DNA of 64,000 bases from assembly GCF_010726645.1 (NCBI RefSeq), contig NZ_AP022563.1, positions 744,001-808,000 of the forward strand. The letters are read 5' to 3'. Below, in pieces: positions 46,001 to 57,434 of this stretch; position 1 is the first letter of the stretch; every line of letters begins with the position of its first letter. The stretch is from Mycolicibacterium duvalii. GTDB taxonomy: Bacteria > Actinomycetota > Actinomycetes > Mycobacteriales > Mycobacteriaceae. The notes beneath the pieces were generated by a model. The model did not search any database. It was not told where the DNA came from and saw nothing but the letters and a program-made list of their open reading frames with translations. The position numbers were made by a program, and so were the translations under genes.

Positions 46001-47440
46001 GACTTCCTGGAGCTCGGTCTGGACAGCATCGTCGCGCTGTCGGTGGTGCAGGCCGCCCGTCGCCGGGGCTTGGCGATGCGGGCGAAGCTGATGCTCGAAT
46101 GCGGCACCATCCGGGAGCTCGCCGCTGCGATCGACGCCGACGCCGCCCGGCCCCCTGATGGCACCGACGACGATGGCGGACCGATTCCGTTGTTGCCCAA
46201 CGCGTACTGGCTCTTCGAGTACGGTGAGCCGCGCAGGTTGGCCTCGACCGAAGCGCTGCGGCTGCCCGCGGGCATCACCGGCGACCAACTCGACACCCTG
46301 CTGCGGGACCTTGTCGCGGCCCATCCGGTGCTGCGCACCCGTCTCGACCGCGCGACCATGACGCTGGTGGAGCATCCGCTCGAAAAGTTGTTCACCGAGG
46401 AGCAGGTGAGCGGGGACCTGGCCGCGGAGGTGGCCCGGCACACCGCGGCGGCGCTCGAGCGCCTCGATCCGCACCGGGGCCCGCTGTTCGACGCGGTATG
46501 GCTGCGGGTTCCCGGCAGCGGCCCCGGTGTGCTGCTGCTGACCGCGCACGTGCTGGCCCTCGATCCGGTGTCGTGGCAGATCGTCATCGGTGAACTCGAC
46601 GCCGCCTGGCACGCCCTGGCGGCCGGGCGCCGGCCGGGTACGCGGGGTGAGCACACCAGCTTCCGGCAGTGGGCGACGCTGCTGCGAGCGCGAGCTGAAC
46701 AACTCGGCGACGCCGGCTTCTGGGTGGCTCAACTCGACGGTGCCGACCCTGCGCTGGGAACGCGCCGACTGCGGCCCGCGACCGACCGCGCCGGCGAGCT
46801 GCAGCTCACCGTGACCGTCACCGACCCCGACGTGACGTCGCATCTGCTGTCGGCGCAGCAGTCGGTGTTCGAGGTACTCGTCGCCGTGCTGAGCCGCACG
46901 ATCACCAGGTGGCGCCAACGTCGGGGACAGCCCGCCCCGCCACCGCTGGTCGCCTTGGAGACCCACGGCCGCGTCGACCTCGCCGAAGCCGACACCTCCG
47001 ATACCGTCGGTCTGCTCTCGGCCATCTACCCGCTGCGTTTGCGCGGTGAGGATCCCGGCGCGGTGGCGGCGGACCTGGCCGAGGTGCCGTTCGGCGGTGT
47101 CGACTACGGGCTGCTGCGGTACTGGCGCGCCGACACCGCCGAGACCCTGAAAGTCCACCCGGAGCCGCAGGTGCTGTTGAACTATTTGGGACGCAATGAC
47201 TTTGGACCGACTGGTGGCGCCGTGGCCGCGGACCGGCTGCTGCTGACCGGCCTGTCGACCGTGCCGGAACCCGATGCAGCGGTCAGGCACGAGCTCACGA
47301 TCGTCGCCGCGATCGTCGCGCACGGTGAGACGCCGGCACTGGTGGCCCAGTGGCGGACACTGCCCGATATCCTCGGCGCCGCCGATGTCGCGGAGCTGCA
47401 GGCGATCTGGCAGGACGAGCTGCGGGAGGTGCTGCGATGA
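43076..47440 (+). CDS. mbtF: Mycobactin NRPS MbtF (C-A-PCP-E-like)
   Basis: 1454 residues from GTG 43076. Condensation domain about 15-450 with H144-H145-x3-D149; adenylation about 465-945 ([21 protein letters not shown]); PCP with Ser984 (GLDSI); terminal epimerisation/condensation-like domain about 1035-1454. In the last domain the HHxxxDxxSW motif reads [10 protein letters not shown] (H1158, V1159, D1163), so the second, catalytic His is missing. It adds the second lysine, which ends as a cyclic caprolactam in mycobactins; the terminal domain may take part in that release. Its stop overlaps mbtG (ATGA). Confidence 0.92.
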   Translation: MTTARTGAPSKSAIADVLALSPLQQGLYSLTAMTDGADPYVIGMSADVSGALDVALLRDCAAEMLVRHPNLRASFFQGSLTRPVQVVPDEVPTPWRHVRCEAAEVGAVEADERGRRFDLARGPVIRFLLIESPQQRWRFVITAHHIVIDGWSLSLLVSELLTLYRCTGDTSALPAPPRPYRDYIGWLASRDQAHARALWRAHLAGLESPTLLAPALGAVTPGDGLPDITELQADSDTTAALVATARARGVTLNSLVQLAWAVILSSLTDRADITFGVTVSGRPDDLAGVESMVGLFVNTVPLRVRLDPRAPVGAQCLALQHEAAALRDHSYLGHAELRALGGIGEMFDTLLVYENFPPGAVAGAGALEANGAVFTPVALQSLAHFPVTIAAHLTDGRLTVLVEVKDGALGRITPESLGARLLETTQRLVDGWDRPLREVSVLPGDHLRPGDSVAPPAGLGFHLRFAETVSARMGSVALSWHDGELTYRQLDEAADRLAALLRSRGVGAESPVAIRLCRGPDYVVAMVAVLKAGGMIVPLDPALPADRLEVILRRSGAGVVVDEELMASATADPPTGYRPARPRAGQGAYVVFTSGTTGEPKGVIGTHQALLAYAEDHIAAILRPAAERVRRPLRIAHAWSFTFDAAWQPLAALLDGHAVHIIDDTIQRDAVGLVETIARFGIDMIDTTPSMFGALRDAGLTSTVPLAVLALGGENIGSGLWQQIGRECARTGMSAYNCYGPTETTVEAVVAEIAAHERPTIGRPTATTRAYVLDSWLRPVPAGAVGELYLAGGQLTRGYLGRSAESAARFVADPFVAGGRMYRTGDVVRRDLDDTLCYLGRSDTQVKIRGFRVEPAEVAAVLSGHPAVAQAHVAVRAHRRGPRLTAYVTGCPPVGELRTWLSVRLPRYLMPHRIVAVDEFPLTSHGKIDEPALAASEPPGDGVAAAPQTPTELELAGVLGEVLGVDEAGTVDVTADFLELGLDSIVALSVVQAARRRGLAMRAKLMLECGTIRELAAAIDADAARPPDGTDDDGGPIPLLPNAYWLFEYGEPRRLASTEALRLPAGITGDQLDTLLRDLVAAHPVLRTRLDRATMTLVEHPLEKLFTEEQVSGDLAAEVARHTAAALERLDPHRGPLFDAVWLRVPGSGPGVLLLTAHVLALDPVSWQIVIGELDAAWHALAAGRRPGTRGEHTSFRQWATLLRARAEQLGDAGFWVAQLDGADPALGTRRLRPATDRAGELQLTVTVTDPDVTSHLLSAQQSVFEVLVAVLSRTITRWRQRRGQPAPPPLVALETHGRVDLAEADTSDTVGLLSAIYPLRLRGEDPGAVAADLAEVPFGGVDYGLLRYWRADTAETLKVHPEPQVLLNYLGRNDFGPTGGAVAADRLLLTGLSTVPEPDAAVRHELTIVAAIVAHGETPALVAQWRTLPDILGAADVAELQAIWQDELREVLR

Positions 47441-48729
47441 GCCCCACCCTGGCGGTGATCGGTGCCGGAGCCAAGGCAGTAGCCGTGGCGGCCAAGGCTG
47501 CCGTGCTGCGTGAGATGGGCGTCGACACCCCCGAGGTGGTGGTGCTCGAGCGCGCCGGAGTGGCCGCCAACTGGGATTCGGTGGGCGGCTGGACCGACGG
47601 GCAGCACCGGCTGGGCACCAACCCGGAAAAGGACATCGGCTTCCCCTATCGATCGGCGCTGGTGCGCCGCCGCAACGCCGAACTCGACGAGCGCATGACC
47701 CGGTACAGCTGGCAGTCCTACCTGATCGCCACCGGGCAATTCGCCGAATGGGTGGACCGCGGTCGTCCCGCCCCCACCCACCGGAGGTGGGGCCAGTATC
47801 TGCGCTGGGCCGCCGACCGGGTCTCGATGAACCTGGTCGCCGGTGAGGTGCAGCGCATCGCGGTCGACGACGACCGGTGGGCGCTGCACACCCACGAGAC
47901 GGTGCTTGCCGCCGACGGTGTGATGATCACCGGCCCCGGCCAAGCCGAGCGGTCGATCCTGCCGGGCCACCCGCGGGTGCTCTCGATCGCGCAGTTCTGG
48001 CATCGTGCCGCCGAACACGAACGCATCGCCGCCGAGCGGGTGGCGGTCATCGGCGGAGGGGAGACCGCCGCCTCGATGCTCAACGAGCTGTTCCGGCACC
48101 GAGTTTCGACGATCACCGTCATCTCCCCAACCGTCACCCTGTTCACCCGCGGTGAGAGCTTCTTCGAGAACACTCTGTTCTCCGACCCCACCGGCTGGAC
48201 CGGGCTGACGTTGCCGGAGCGCCGCGACGCGATGGCCCGAACCGACCGCGGAGTCTTCTCCGCGAGGGTGCAGGACGCGCTGCTCGCCGATGACCGCATC
48301 CGGCACCTGCGTGGCCGGGTCGCCCATGCGGTCGCGCGCGACGGCCGGATCCGGTTGACGCTCAACAGCGATCGTGGTGGCGAGCCCCTGGAAACCGTGC
48401 ACGGCTTCGACCTGGTGATCGACGGGTCCGGTGCGGACGCCCTGTGGTTCCTGCCGCTGTTCGGCCAGGACGCACGCGACCTGCTGGAGCTGGGTCTGGG
48501 CGGACCGCTGTCCGGGCAGGCGCTCGAGGAGTCGATCGGCTACGACCTGGCGGTCTCCGGCGTGGCGCCGAAGTTGTTCCTGCCGGGGCTGTCCGGATTG
48601 AATCAGGGGCCGGGATTTCCGAACCTGTCCTGCCTCGGGCTGTTGTCCGACCGTGTCCTGGGCGCCGACCTGGGCGCCGGGCACCAACCTGTGACGAGGA
48701 GAAAAGATGAGCGCCAACCCATTCGATGA
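47437..48729 (+). CDS. mbtG: Lysine N6-hydroxylase MbtG
   Basis: 430-residue flavin-dependent monooxygenase that makes the hydroxamate groups for iron binding. The FAD motif is [15 protein letters not shown] near the N terminus, the NADPH motif [12 protein letters not shown] about residue 205, and the C-terminal segment [13 protein letters not shown] is typical of ornithine/lysine N-hydroxylases. The start overlaps mbtF and the last 23 bases overlap mbtH. Confidence 0.92.
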   Translation: MSPTLAVIGAGAKAVAVAAKAAVLREMGVDTPEVVVLERAGVAANWDSVGGWTDGQHRLGTNPEKDIGFPYRSALVRRRNAELDERMTRYSWQSYLIATGQFAEWVDRGRPAPTHRRWGQYLRWAADRVSMNLVAGEVQRIAVDDDRWALHTHETVLAADGVMITGPGQAERSILPGHPRVLSIAQFWHRAAEHERIAAERVAVIGGGETAASMLNELFRHRVSTITVISPTVTLFTRGESFFENTLFSDPTGWTGLTLPERRDAMARTDRGVFSARVQDALLADDRIRHLRGRVAHAVARDGRIRLTLNSDRGGEPLETVHGFDLVIDGSGADALWFLPLFGQDARDLLELGLGGPLSGQALEESIGYDLAVSGVAPKLFLPGLSGLNQGPGFPNLSCLGLLSDRVLGADLGAGHQPVTRRKDERQPIR

Positions 48730-48922
48730 CGACGACGCGAGCTTCTACGTGCTGATCAACGACGAGGAACAGTACAGTCTGTGGCCGGTCTTCGCCGACG
48801 TGCCGGCCGGGTGGCAGGTGGTGTTCGGGGAGAGCTCCCGTGCGGACTGCCTGGCCTACGTCGAACAGAACTGGACCGATCTGCGGCCGCGCAGTCTGCG
48901 CGAGGCGATGGCCGCGGACTGA
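48707..48922 (+). CDS. mbtH: MbtH-like NRPS accessory protein
   Basis: 71 residues, the standard MbtH size. Family residues are visible: [15 protein letters not shown] and [11 protein letters not shown]. It binds adenylation domains of MbtB/E/F and is needed for their folding or activity. The ATG lies 23 bases inside mbtG. Last gene of the mbtB-H unit. Confidence 0.95.
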   Translation: MSANPFDDDDASFYVLINDEEQYSLWPVFADVPAGWQVVFGESSRADCLAYVEQNWTDLRPRSLREAMAAD

Positions 48923-48949
48923 AGCCGGTGGGCGCCGCGCTCCGCCGGG

Positions 48950-49255
48950 TCAGGGCAGCGGTCCGTCCATGTCGAAGACGCGCGCGTGCAGCACGGTGCG
49001 GTTGCGCAGGGCCGCGCGTACGGCCCGGTGCAGACCGTCCTCCAGATAGACGTTGCCGTTCCACCGGACCGCGTGCGGGAACAGATCCCCGTAGAACGTC
49101 GAATCCTCGGACAGCAATCGGTCGAGTGCGAGCACCGTGGTGGTCATCACCAGTTCGTCGAGCCGGATCTGACGCGGCGGGATCTGCGCCCATTGGCGGT
49201 GTGTCAACCCGTGGTCAGGGTAAGGCCTGCCGTCCCGGACTCCCTTGAAGATCAT
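48950..49255 (-). CDS. Conserved hypothetical protein (Rv2375-like)
   Basis: 101 residues from ATG 49255, convergent with mbtH. The product starts MIFKGVRDGRPYPDHGLTHR and contains FYGDLFPHAVRWNGNVYLEDGLHRAVRAALRNRTVLHARV, resembling a ParB/sulfiredoxin-like fold segment (DGLHRAVRAAL), but I do not claim a domain. M. tuberculosis has a similar-sized protein between mbtH and hrcA. An upstream open extension to 49390 covers the intergenic promoters and is rejected. Function unknown. Confidence 0.65.
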   Translation of the reverse strand: MIFKGVRDGRPYPDHGLTHRQWAQIPPRQIRLDELVMTTTVLALDRLLSEDSTFYGDLFPHAVRWNGNVYLEDGLHRAVRAALRNRTVLHARVFDMDGPLP

Positions 49256-49345
49256 CGCGCCTCGTCTGCCCCGTACCCCCGCGGTAATACTTAGCTCTGC
49301 AAGATTAACCCGCCGCATGGTCGCTGGCACCAGCGCCGATCCCCG

Positions 49346-49351
49346 TAAAAT
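49346..49351 (+). promoter_or_regulatory. -10 element upstream of hrcA
   Basis: TAAAAT at 49346-49351 is a near-ideal -10; transcription would begin about 30 bases before hrcA. No CIRCE inverted repeat was seen in 49256-49389. Confidence 0.45.
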
Positions 49352-49389
49352 GAACAGGTCCCGAACGGGTGAGGGAAGGTGGGTGAGCA

Positions 49390-50421
49390 ATGGGCAGCGC
49401 CGACGAACGCAGGTTCGAGGTTCTTCGTGCGATCGTCGCCGATTTCGTCGCCACGAAGGAACCCATCGGTTCCAAGACGCTCGTGGAGCGGCACAACCTC
49501 GGAGTCTCCAGCGCGACGGTGCGCAACGACATGGCGGTACTCGAAGCCGAGGGCTACATCGCCCAGCCGCACACCAGTTCCGGTCGGGTTCCCACCGAGA
49601 AGGGATACCGCGAGTTCGTCGACCGACTCGACGACGTCAAGCCGATGTCGGGCCCCGAACGCCGGGCCATCCTGCAGTTCCTGGAGTCCGGCGTGGACCT
49701 CGACGACGTGCTGCGCCGCGCGGTGCGGTTGTTGGCCCAGCTCACCCGTCAGGTCGCGATCGTCCAGTACCCGCGGCTGTCGACCTCCACGGTGCGCCGG
49801 CTGGAGGTGGTGGCGCTCACGCCGGCCCGCCTGCTGCTGGTGGTGATCACCGACTCCGGCCGGGTGGATCAGCGCATCGTCGAACTCGGCGACGGTCTGG
49901 ACGAGCATCAGCTGACACAGCTGCGCGACCTGCTCGGGGGAGCGCTCGAAGGCAAGCCGTTGTCGGCGGCCTCGATCGCGGTCAGCGACCTGGCCTCGCA
50001 CATCACCGGCCAGGGCGGGCTGGCCGACGCGGTCGGCCGGTCGGCGACCGTGCTGGTCGAGACGCTGGTCGAACACAGCGAGGAGCGGCTGCTGCTCGGC
50101 GGCACGGCGAATCTGACGCGCAACACCGCCGACTTCGGCGGTTCGCTGCGTTCGGTGCTGGAGGCACTCGAGGAACAGGTGGTCGTACTGCGGTTGCTGG
50201 CCAAGCAGCAGGAGGCGGGTAGGGTCACCGTGCGCATCGGCCACGAGACGGAGGCCGAGGAGATGGCCGGTACCTCGGTGGTCACCACCGCGTACGGCAG
50301 TTCGGGCAAGGTGTTCGGCGGCATGGGTGTGTTGGGGCCCACCCGGATGGACTATCCGGGAACCATTGCCAATGTCGCCGCAGTTGCTCTTTATATTGGC
50401 GAGGTTCTAGGTAGCCGCTGA
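49390..50421 (+). CDS. hrcA: Heat-inducible transcription repressor HrcA
   Basis: 343 residues. The N-terminal winged helix ([49 protein letters not shown]) is the HrcA signature, and the C terminus ends in [14 protein letters not shown]. It represses chaperonin genes through CIRCE sites elsewhere. ATG 49390 is preferred; GTG 49384 in the same frame is possible. It pairs with dnaJ2, 43 bases downstream, as in M. tuberculosis. Confidence 0.93.
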   Translation: MGSADERRFEVLRAIVADFVATKEPIGSKTLVERHNLGVSSATVRNDMAVLEAEGYIAQPHTSSGRVPTEKGYREFVDRLDDVKPMSGPERRAILQFLESGVDLDDVLRRAVRLLAQLTRQVAIVQYPRLSTSTVRRLEVVALTPARLLLVVITDSGRVDQRIVELGDGLDEHQLTQLRDLLGGALEGKPLSAASIAVSDLASHITGQGGLADAVGRSATVLVETLVEHSEERLLLGGTANLTRNTADFGGSLRSVLEALEEQVVVLRLLAKQQEAGRVTVRIGHETEAEEMAGTSVVTTAYGSSGKVFGGMGVLGPTRMDYPGTIANVAAVALYIGEVLGSR

Positions 50422-50464
50422 CCTGGACGGTTTATCGCCGGTCAGTGGGTGGGAAAGGTATAGC

Positions 50465-51610
50465 GTGGCACGCGATTACTACGGCATGCTCGGAGTGAGC
50501 AAAGGCGCCAGCGACACGGAGATCAAGCGCGCCTACCGCAAGCTGGCCCGTGAACTGCACCCCGACGTCAACCCCGACGAACAGGCGCAAGCCCGGTTCA
50601 AGGAGATCAGCGCCGCCTACGAGGTGCTCAGCGACCCGGAGAAGCGACGCATCGTCGACCTCGGGGGCGACCCGCTGGAATCCGCCGCCGCCGGTGGGGG
50701 CGGCTTCGGCGGCTTCGGCGGACTGGGGGACGTGTTCGAGGCGTTCTTCGGTGGCGGCGGCGGGTCGCGCGGTCCGATCGGGCGCGTGCGGCCGGGCTCG
50801 GACTCGCTGCTGCGGATGCGGCTCGACCTCGAGGAGTGCGCGACCGGGGTGACCAAGCAGGTCACCGTCGACACCGCGGTGTTGTGCGACCTCTGCCACG
50901 GCAAGGGCACCAACGGCAATTCCACGCCGGTCGCGTGCGACACGTGCGGCGGACGCGGGGAGATCCAGACCGTGCAGCGCTCGCTGCTCGGCCAGGTCAT
51001 GACGTCGCGGCCGTGCCCTGTCTGCGGCGGCGTCGGCGAGGTCATCCCCGACCCCTGCAACCGCTGCGGCGGCGACGGTCGGGTCCGGGCCCGCCGCGAG
51101 ATCAGCGTGAAGATCCCGGCCGGTGTCGGCGACGGCATGCGGGTGCGGTTGGCCGCGCAGGGCGAGGTCGGCCCCGGCGGCGGTCCGGCCGGCGACCTGT
51201 ATGTGGAAGTGCACGAGAAGCCGCACGACGTGTTCGTCCGCGACGGAGACGACCTGCACTGCACGATCTCGGTGCCGATGGTCGACGCCGCGTTGGGTAC
51301 CACCGTGACCGTCGAGGCGATCCTCGACGGACCGATCGAGATCCAGGTCGAAGCCGGTACCCAGCCAGGAGCGGTGACCACATTGCGCGGCCACGGCATG
51401 CCCCACCTGCGCTCCGGTGTGCGCGGCAACCTGCACGCCCACATCGACGTGGTGATCCCGACGCGACTGGACCACGAGAACGTCGAGCTGCTGCGGGCCT
51501 TCCGGGAACGCACCCGCGACTCCGCGGTGGTACGCAACACCTCCGGGAACAACTCCACTCAGGGCGGGGGCCTGTTCTCCCGGCTGCGGGAGACGTTCAC
51601 CGGCCGGTAG
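50465..51610 (+). CDS. dnaJ2: Chaperone protein DnaJ2
   Basis: 381-residue type I DnaJ. J-domain 1-70 with HPD ([10 protein letters not shown]); Gly/Phe-rich linker ([12 protein letters not shown]); zinc domain with four CxxCxGxG repeats ([32 protein letters not shown]); and the C-terminal substrate domain. It delivers unfolded clients to DnaK. GTG 50465 start with GGGAAAGG upstream. It follows hrcA and precedes rsmE by 13 bases. Confidence 0.95.
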   Translation: MARDYYGMLGVSKGASDTEIKRAYRKLARELHPDVNPDEQAQARFKEISAAYEVLSDPEKRRIVDLGGDPLESAAAGGGGFGGFGGLGDVFEAFFGGGGGSRGPIGRVRPGSDSLLRMRLDLEECATGVTKQVTVDTAVLCDLCHGKGTNGNSTPVACDTCGGRGEIQTVQRSLLGQVMTSRPCPVCGGVGEVIPDPCNRCGGDGRVRARREISVKIPAGVGDGMRVRLAAQGEVGPGGGPAGDLYVEVHEKPHDVFVRDGDDLHCTISVPMVDAALGTTVTVEAILDGPIEIQVEAGTQPGAVTTLRGHGMPHLRSGVRGNLHAHIDVVIPTRLDHENVELLRAFRERTRDSAVVRNTSGNNSTQGGGLFSRLRETFTGR

Positions 51611-51623
51611 AAAGGCTCGTCGC

Positions 51624-52364
51624 GTGCGTGACCTGTTCTACGTCGACGCGCTGCCCGGTGTCGGTGAACTCGCCGTCGTCGACGGTGACGCCGGGTTCCA
51701 TGCCACGACGGTTCGGCGGATCCGCCCCGGCGAGCACCTGGACCTGTCCGACGGCAGCGGCGCGGTCGCGCACTGCGTCGTCGAGGAGGTCACCAAGAAC
51801 AGCCTGTCGGCGCGGGTGCGCGATTGCCGCGTCATCGCGCGCACGGGGCCCTCGGTCACCGTTGTCCAGGCCCTGCCGAAGTCCGACCGCTCCGAGTTGG
51901 CGGTCGAGTTGGCCACCGAGGCCGGCGCCGACGCTGTGCTGGCCTGGCAGGCGGCGCGGTGCGTGGCCCGCTGGGACGGTACCGCGAAGATCGAGAAAGG
52001 ACTGCGCCGCTGGCGTGCCGTCGCGAGGTCCGCGGCGCGGCAGTCACGGCGTCCGCACATCCCCGACATCGACGGCGTGATCGGCACGCAGCAACTGGTG
52101 GACCGAATCCGGGCCGCGGCCCCGGGAACGGCACTGGTGCTGCACGAGTCGGCCACCCGCGGACTCGCCGGCGCGGTGCCCGCACAGGCCGAGTCGCTGA
52201 TGCTCATCGTCGGACCCGAAGGCGGCGTCGCCGACGACGAGCTGGCGGCGTTGACCGGGGCCGGCGCCGTCGCGGTACGGCTGGGCCCGACGGTGCTGCG
52301 CACGTCGACGGCCGCCGCCGTTGCGCTGGGAGCGCTCGGAGTGCTCACTCGGCGCTGGGCCTGA
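51624..52364 (+). CDS. rsmE: 16S rRNA (uracil1498-N3)-methyltransferase RsmE
   Basis: 246 residues. N-terminal PUA-like region ([19 protein letters not shown]), then a SPOUT knotted domain with [13 protein letters not shown], the SAM-binding loop [13 protein letters not shown] and [16 protein letters not shown]. It methylates U1498 of 16S rRNA. GTG start, 13 bases after dnaJ2, probably the same operon. Confidence 0.93.
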   Translation: MRDLFYVDALPGVGELAVVDGDAGFHATTVRRIRPGEHLDLSDGSGAVAHCVVEEVTKNSLSARVRDCRVIARTGPSVTVVQALPKSDRSELAVELATEAGADAVLAWQAARCVARWDGTAKIEKGLRRWRAVARSAARQSRRPHIPDIDGVIGTQQLVDRIRAAAPGTALVLHESATRGLAGAVPAQAESLMLIVGPEGGVADDELAALTGAGAVAVRLGPTVLRTSTAAAVALGALGVLTRRWA

Positions 52365-52401
52365 CAAACCCCCAGGGGGTAGTCCGCCAAGCGGAATTTA
52401 G

Positions 52402-52420
52402 ATAGGTTAGCCTTCCCTCT
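52402..52420 (+). promoter_or_regulatory. IdeR-like iron box upstream of mmpS/mmpL
   Basis: Matches the IdeR consensus at 14 of 19 positions, with an uninterrupted TAGGTTAGCCT core. A -10-like TAGGTT (52403-52408) lies inside the box. It points to iron-starvation induction of the downstream exporter pair. Confidence 0.72.
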
Positions 52421-52465
52421 AACTGTCAGAAGCCCGAGGGCTGCGCCGATCTCAAAGGACTTCCG

Positions 52466-52897
52466 ATTCTCACCCGTCTGTCCCGAGCCTGGATACCGCT
52501 CGTCCTGGTGATCGTGCTCGTTGTCAGCGGCTTCGCCGTCTGGCGGCTGCGGAACATGTTCGCGGCCGATCCGTTGCCCGTCTACACCGGAAGCGCTACC
52601 GAGGACTCGAACACGTCCGATCCGAAGATCGTGCGCTACGAGGTCTGGGGCGAGCCGGGCGCGGTCGCCGACATCAACTACGTCGATGCCGAGGGTGACC
52701 CCAACCAGATCGTGGGTGCAGCGCTGCCGTGGTCGATCGACATCGAGACCGATGCGGTGGCCATGGGCGGCAACATCGTGGCGCAGGGTAACGGCAACTT
52801 CATCGGGTGCCGCATCACCGCCGACGGCGAGGTCAAGGACGAACGCACCATCAACAACGTCAGCGCGTACATCTACTGCTTCACCAAGGCGGCCTGA
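52466..52897 (+). CDS. mmpS4: MmpS-family membrane protein (siderophore export partner)
   Basis: 143 residues if started at ATT 52466. The product has one N-terminal TM helix ([18 protein letters not shown]) and a periplasmic MmpS domain with [37 protein letters not shown] and a final CFTK. The nearest ordinary start, GTG 52508, would remove the first 14 residues including part of the TM helix; AAAGGA at 52454-52459 sits six bases before ATT 52466, and the resulting N terminus ([12 protein letters not shown]) resembles MmpS proteins. MmpS4/S5 work with MmpL4/L5 in exporting mycobactins in M. tuberculosis; the iron box favours that role. The 4-versus-5 assignment is tentative. Confidence 0.8.
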   Translation: MLTRLSRAWIPLVLVIVLVVSGFAVWRLRNMFAADPLPVYTGSATEDSNTSDPKIVRYEVWGEPGAVADINYVDAEGDPNQIVGAALPWSIDIETDAVAMGGNIVAQGNGNFIGCRITADGEVKDERTINNVSAYIYCFTKAA

Positions 52898-55773
52898 TGG
52901 GCGTCGCCGGCAACCGCAGCGAGACGCTGCGCCGACCGAAGTTCCTCGCGCAGTGGATCCGGCGCTTGGCCGTACCCATCATCCTGGGCTGGACGCTCTT
53001 GTTGGTCGCGCTGAATGTGCTGGTGCCCCAACTCGAGGTCGTGGCCGCCGAGCACTCGGTGTCGATGAGCCCCAGTAACGCGCCGTCGATGCAGGCCATG
53101 TCCGACATGGGCCGGCTCTTCGAGGAGTCCGACTCGGATTCGATCGCGTTGATCGTCCTGGAGAGCGAGACCGACCAGCCCCTCGGTGACGACGCGCACG
53201 ACTACTACGACGGACTCATCGCCAGCCTGGAGGCCGCCGACGAGCACGTCCGCAACATCCAGGACACGTGGGGCGACCCGCTGACCGAGGCGGCCGCGCA
53301 GAGTTCGGACGGCCGGGCCGCCTACGCGACGCTCAACCTCGCCGGCAACATGGGGGAAGCCGAGTCCAACGAGGCGGTCGCCGCGGTCCGGGACATCGTG
53401 GCCAATTCGCCGCCCCCGCCCGGGGTGCGGGTCCATGTCACCGGCCCGGCGCCGATGATCGCCGACGTCAACATCGCGGGCGAGAGCAGCATGGCGCTGG
53501 TGCTGCTGGTCACCTTCGGTGTGATCATCGTGTTGCTGCTGTTCTTCTACCGCTCGATCTCGACGGTGCTGCTGCTGCTCGTCGTGGTCGTCGTGCAGCT
53601 GGGGCTGGCCCGCGGCGTGGTCGCCGCCCTGGCCCATTTCGAGCTCATCGGTCTGTCGACCTACGCGACCAACCTGCTGATCTCGCTGGCCGTGGCGGCG
53701 GGGACCGACTATGCGATCTTCTTGGTCGGCCGGTACCAGGAAGCCCGGACCTCCGGGGCCACCCACGAAGAGGCCTACTACGAGATGTTCCACGGCACGG
53801 CGCCCGTCGTGCTGGGCTCCGGCCTGACGATCGCCGGGGCGATGTTCTGCCTGTCCTTCACCCGCATGCCGTATTTCCAGAGCATGGGTGTGCCCTGCGG
53901 GGTGGGCACCCTGGCCGGGGTGGCGGTGGCGCTGACCCTCGGACCGGCGGTGGTGACCGTCGGCAGCCGGTTCGGTCTCCTCGAGCCCAAGCGCGCCATC
54001 AGAATTCGTGCCTGGCGCCGCGTCGGCACCATGGTGGTCCGCTGGCCCGGGCCGATCCTGGTGGCGTCGCTGGCGCTGTCGTTCATCGGGCTGGCAGCGC
54101 TGCCCGGCTACCAGACCAGCTACGACGACACCAAATACGTGCCGGAGTCGATACCGGCCAACGCCGGGCTACAGGCCGCCACCGAGCATTTCTCGCTGTC
54201 ACGGATGAGCCCCGAGATCCTGCTCGTCGAATCCGACCACGACCTGCGCAACCCGACGGACTTCCTGATCCTGGACCGCCTCGCGAAAAGGGTTTTCGCG
54301 GTCGAGGGCGTGTCCCGCGTGCAGGCGCCGACGCGCCCGGACGGCACGCCCATCGAGAACACCTCGATCCCGTTCCTGATCAGCATGCAGGGTGTCGGTC
54401 AGCAGCAGAACATGAAGCTGATGCAGGACCGGATGGCCGACATGCGCACCCAGGCCGACGACCTGGGCCGCACCATCGCGACCATGCGCACCATGTACGG
54501 CCTGATGACGCAGTTGTCCAACGTCACCACCGTGATGATCGACGACTTCACCGAGATGCAGCAGACCGTGCATCAGATCCGCGACATGATCGCCAACTTC
54601 GACGACCAGTTCCGACCGATCAGGAACTACTTCTACTGGGAACCGCACTGCTTCAACATCCCGATGTGCTGGACGTTCCGGTCGCTGTTCGACTCGATGG
54701 ACGGCATCAGCACCATGACCGACTCGTTCGACAAGGCGCTGGTCAACATGGAGACGATGCGGGCGTTGCTGCCCCAGATGCTGGCGACGTTCCCGCCGAT
54801 GATCGAAACCATGGAGAGCATGCGGCACATGATGCTGACGACGTACGCCACCATGGGCGGCTTCTATGACCAGATGGACGAGATGAGCGAGAACTCGACC
54901 GAGATGGGGAAGTCGTTCGACGCGGCCCGCAACGACGACTCGTTCTATCTGCCCCCGGAGGTGTTCGAGAACAAGGACTTCCAGCGGGCGATGGAGAGCT
55001 TCTTCTCGCCCGACGGCAAGACGGTGCGGATGCTGGTGTCACACCGCGGTGACCCGACTGCGCCCGAGGCGCTGGCCCGCGTGGAACCCATCAAGATCGC
55101 CGCGATCGAGGCGCTCAAAGGTACTCCCCTCGAGGACGCCACCATCCAGCTCGGCGGTACGGCGGCGACGTTCAAGGACATGTCGGACGGGTCCCGCTAC
55201 GACATGATGATCGCCATCCTCGCCGCGCTGACCCTGGTGCTGATGGTCATGCTGCTGCTGACCCGCAGCCTGGTGGCCTCGCTGGTCATCGTCGGCACCG
55301 TGATCCTGTCGCTGGGCGCGTCGTTCGGGGTGTCGGTGTTGATCTGGCAGCACATCATCGGCATCGAACTGCACTGGATGGTGCTGGTGATGTCGATCAT
55401 CGCGCTGATCGCCGTCGGATCGGACTACAACCTGCTGCTGGTCTCGCGGTTCAAAGAGGAGATCGGCGCCGGCATCAAGACCGGCATCATCCGCTCGATC
55501 GGCGGCACCGGCAGCGTCGTCACGCTCGCGGGTGTGGTGTTCGCGCTGACCATGGCGTCGATGGTGGTCAGCGATCTGCGGGTGATCGCGCAGGTCGGGA
55601 CCACGATCGGGTTGGGCCTGCTGTTCGACACCTTCATCGTGCGTGCGTTCATGATGCCGTCGATCGCGACGTTGTTGGGTCGCTGGTTCTGGTGGCCGCA
55701 GGTGGTGCGCTCACGACCGCTGCGGGTGCCCCCGCCGCCGCAACCGTTGGGTGCGCGCGGCGAGCAGGGCTAA
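52897..55773 (+). CDS. mmpL4: MmpL-family RND transporter (likely mycobactin exporter)
   Basis: 958-residue RND transporter with about 12 helices and two large periplasmic loops. The Asp-Tyr pairs for proton relay are visible in [14 protein letters not shown] and [16 protein letters not shown] methionine-rich second loop ([20 protein letters not shown]...) is typical of MmpL4/L5. ATG 52897 overlaps the mmpS stop (TGATG), so the two are coupled. The IdeR box upstream and location close to mbtH suggest export of (carboxy)mycobactin rather than lipid. Number 4 is tentative. Confidence 0.88.
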   Translation: MGVAGNRSETLRRPKFLAQWIRRLAVPIILGWTLLLVALNVLVPQLEVVAAEHSVSMSPSNAPSMQAMSDMGRLFEESDSDSIALIVLESETDQPLGDDAHDYYDGLIASLEAADEHVRNIQDTWGDPLTEAAAQSSDGRAAYATLNLAGNMGEAESNEAVAAVRDIVANSPPPPGVRVHVTGPAPMIADVNIAGESSMALVLLVTFGVIIVLLLFFYRSISTVLLLLVVVVVQLGLARGVVAALAHFELIGLSTYATNLLISLAVAAGTDYAIFLVGRYQEARTSGATHEEAYYEMFHGTAPVVLGSGLTIAGAMFCLSFTRMPYFQSMGVPCGVGTLAGVAVALTLGPAVVTVGSRFGLLEPKRAIRIRAWRRVGTMVVRWPGPILVASLALSFIGLAALPGYQTSYDDTKYVPESIPANAGLQAATEHFSLSRMSPEILLVESDHDLRNPTDFLILDRLAKRVFAVEGVSRVQAPTRPDGTPIENTSIPFLISMQGVGQQQNMKLMQDRMADMRTQADDLGRTIATMRTMYGLMTQLSNVTTVMIDDFTEMQQTVHQIRDMIANFDDQFRPIRNYFYWEPHCFNIPMCWTFRSLFDSMDGISTMTDSFDKALVNMETMRALLPQMLATFPPMIETMESMRHMMLTTYATMGGFYDQMDEMSENSTEMGKSFDAARNDDSFYLPPEVFENKDFQRAMESFFSPDGKTVRMLVSHRGDPTAPEALARVEPIKIAAIEALKGTPLEDATIQLGGTAATFKDMSDGSRYDMMIAILAALTLVLMVMLLLTRSLVASLVIVGTVILSLGASFGVSVLIWQHIIGIELHWMVLVMSIIALIAVGSDYNLLLVSRFKEEIGAGIKTGIIRSIGGTGSVVTLAGVVFALTMASMVVSDLRVIAQVGTTIGLGLLFDTFIVRAFMMPSIATLLGRWFWWPQVVRSRPLRVPPPPQPLGARGEQG

Positions 55774-55776
55774 ACT
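55747..55776 (+). promoter_or_regulatory. Promoter upstream of phoH
   Basis: -35-like TTGGGT (55747-55752), an 18-base spacer and -10 TAAACT (55771-55776) overlap the end of mmpL. This is the likely promoter for the phoH-ybeY-era gene set. Confidence 0.45.
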
Positions 55777-55820
55777 GGGGCTTTCGATCACCGACCCAGG
55801 AAGCAGGCAGAAAACTCCAC

Positions 55821-56879
<1,059 letters not shown>

Positions 56880-56885
56880 CGGCCG

Positions 56886-57434
56886 ATGAGCATCGAGGTG
56901 TCCAACGAGTCGGGCATCGACGTATCCGAAGAGGAATTGATCAGCGTCGCGCGCTTCGTCATCCGCAAGATGGACGTCAACCCGGCCGCCGAGCTGTCGA
57001 TGGTGTTGCTCGACACCTCGGCGATGGCCGACCTGCACATGCGCTGGATGGACCTGCCCGGGCCCACCGACGTGATGAGTTTCCCGATGGACGAACTGGA
57101 GCCCGGGGGCCGCCCCGACGCGCCCGAGCCAGGACCGTCGGTGCTCGGCGACATCGTGTTGTGCCCGGAATTCGCCGCCAAGCAGGCCGCCGACGCGGGT
57201 CACACCCTCGGCCAGGAGTTGGCGCTGCTGACCGTGCACGGCGTGCTTCATCTGCTGGGCTACGACCACGCCGAGCCCGACGAGGAGAAAGAGATGTTCG
57301 CGTTGCAGCGCGAACTTCTCGAAGAATGGGTGGCCGAACAGGTCGAGGCGTACCACAAAGAGCGGCAGCTGCAGCGCGATCGCGTGCTGTTGGACCAGTC
57401 CCGCTATTTCGATGAATTGACCGACGACCGGTGA
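56886..57434 (+). CDS. ybeY: Endoribonuclease YbeY
   Basis: 182 residues. The zinc-binding motif [11 protein letters not shown] is complete, and [12 protein letters not shown] is the second family segment. It functions in 16S rRNA 3' maturation and ribosome quality control. Its stop overlaps the next gene (GTGA). Confidence 0.95.
   Translation: MSIEVSNESGIDVSEEELISVARFVIRKMDVNPAAELSMVLLDTSAMADLHMRWMDLPGPTDVMSFPMDELEPGGRPDAPEPGPSVLGDIVLCPEFAAKQAADAGHTLGQELALLTVHGVLHLLGYDHAEPDEEKEMFALQRELLEEWVAEQVEAYHKERQLQRDRVLLDQSRYFDELTDDR

Noticed and set aside
44498..47323. 941-codon open frame on the minus strand opposite mbtF
   Set aside because: Mirror of a high-GC coding gene; Arg/Gly/His/Gln-rich product with no domain, fully antisense to a certain NRPS.
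49256..49389. CIRCE operator upstream of hrcA
   Set aside because: No TTAGCACTC-N9-GAGTGCTAA inverted repeat could be found.
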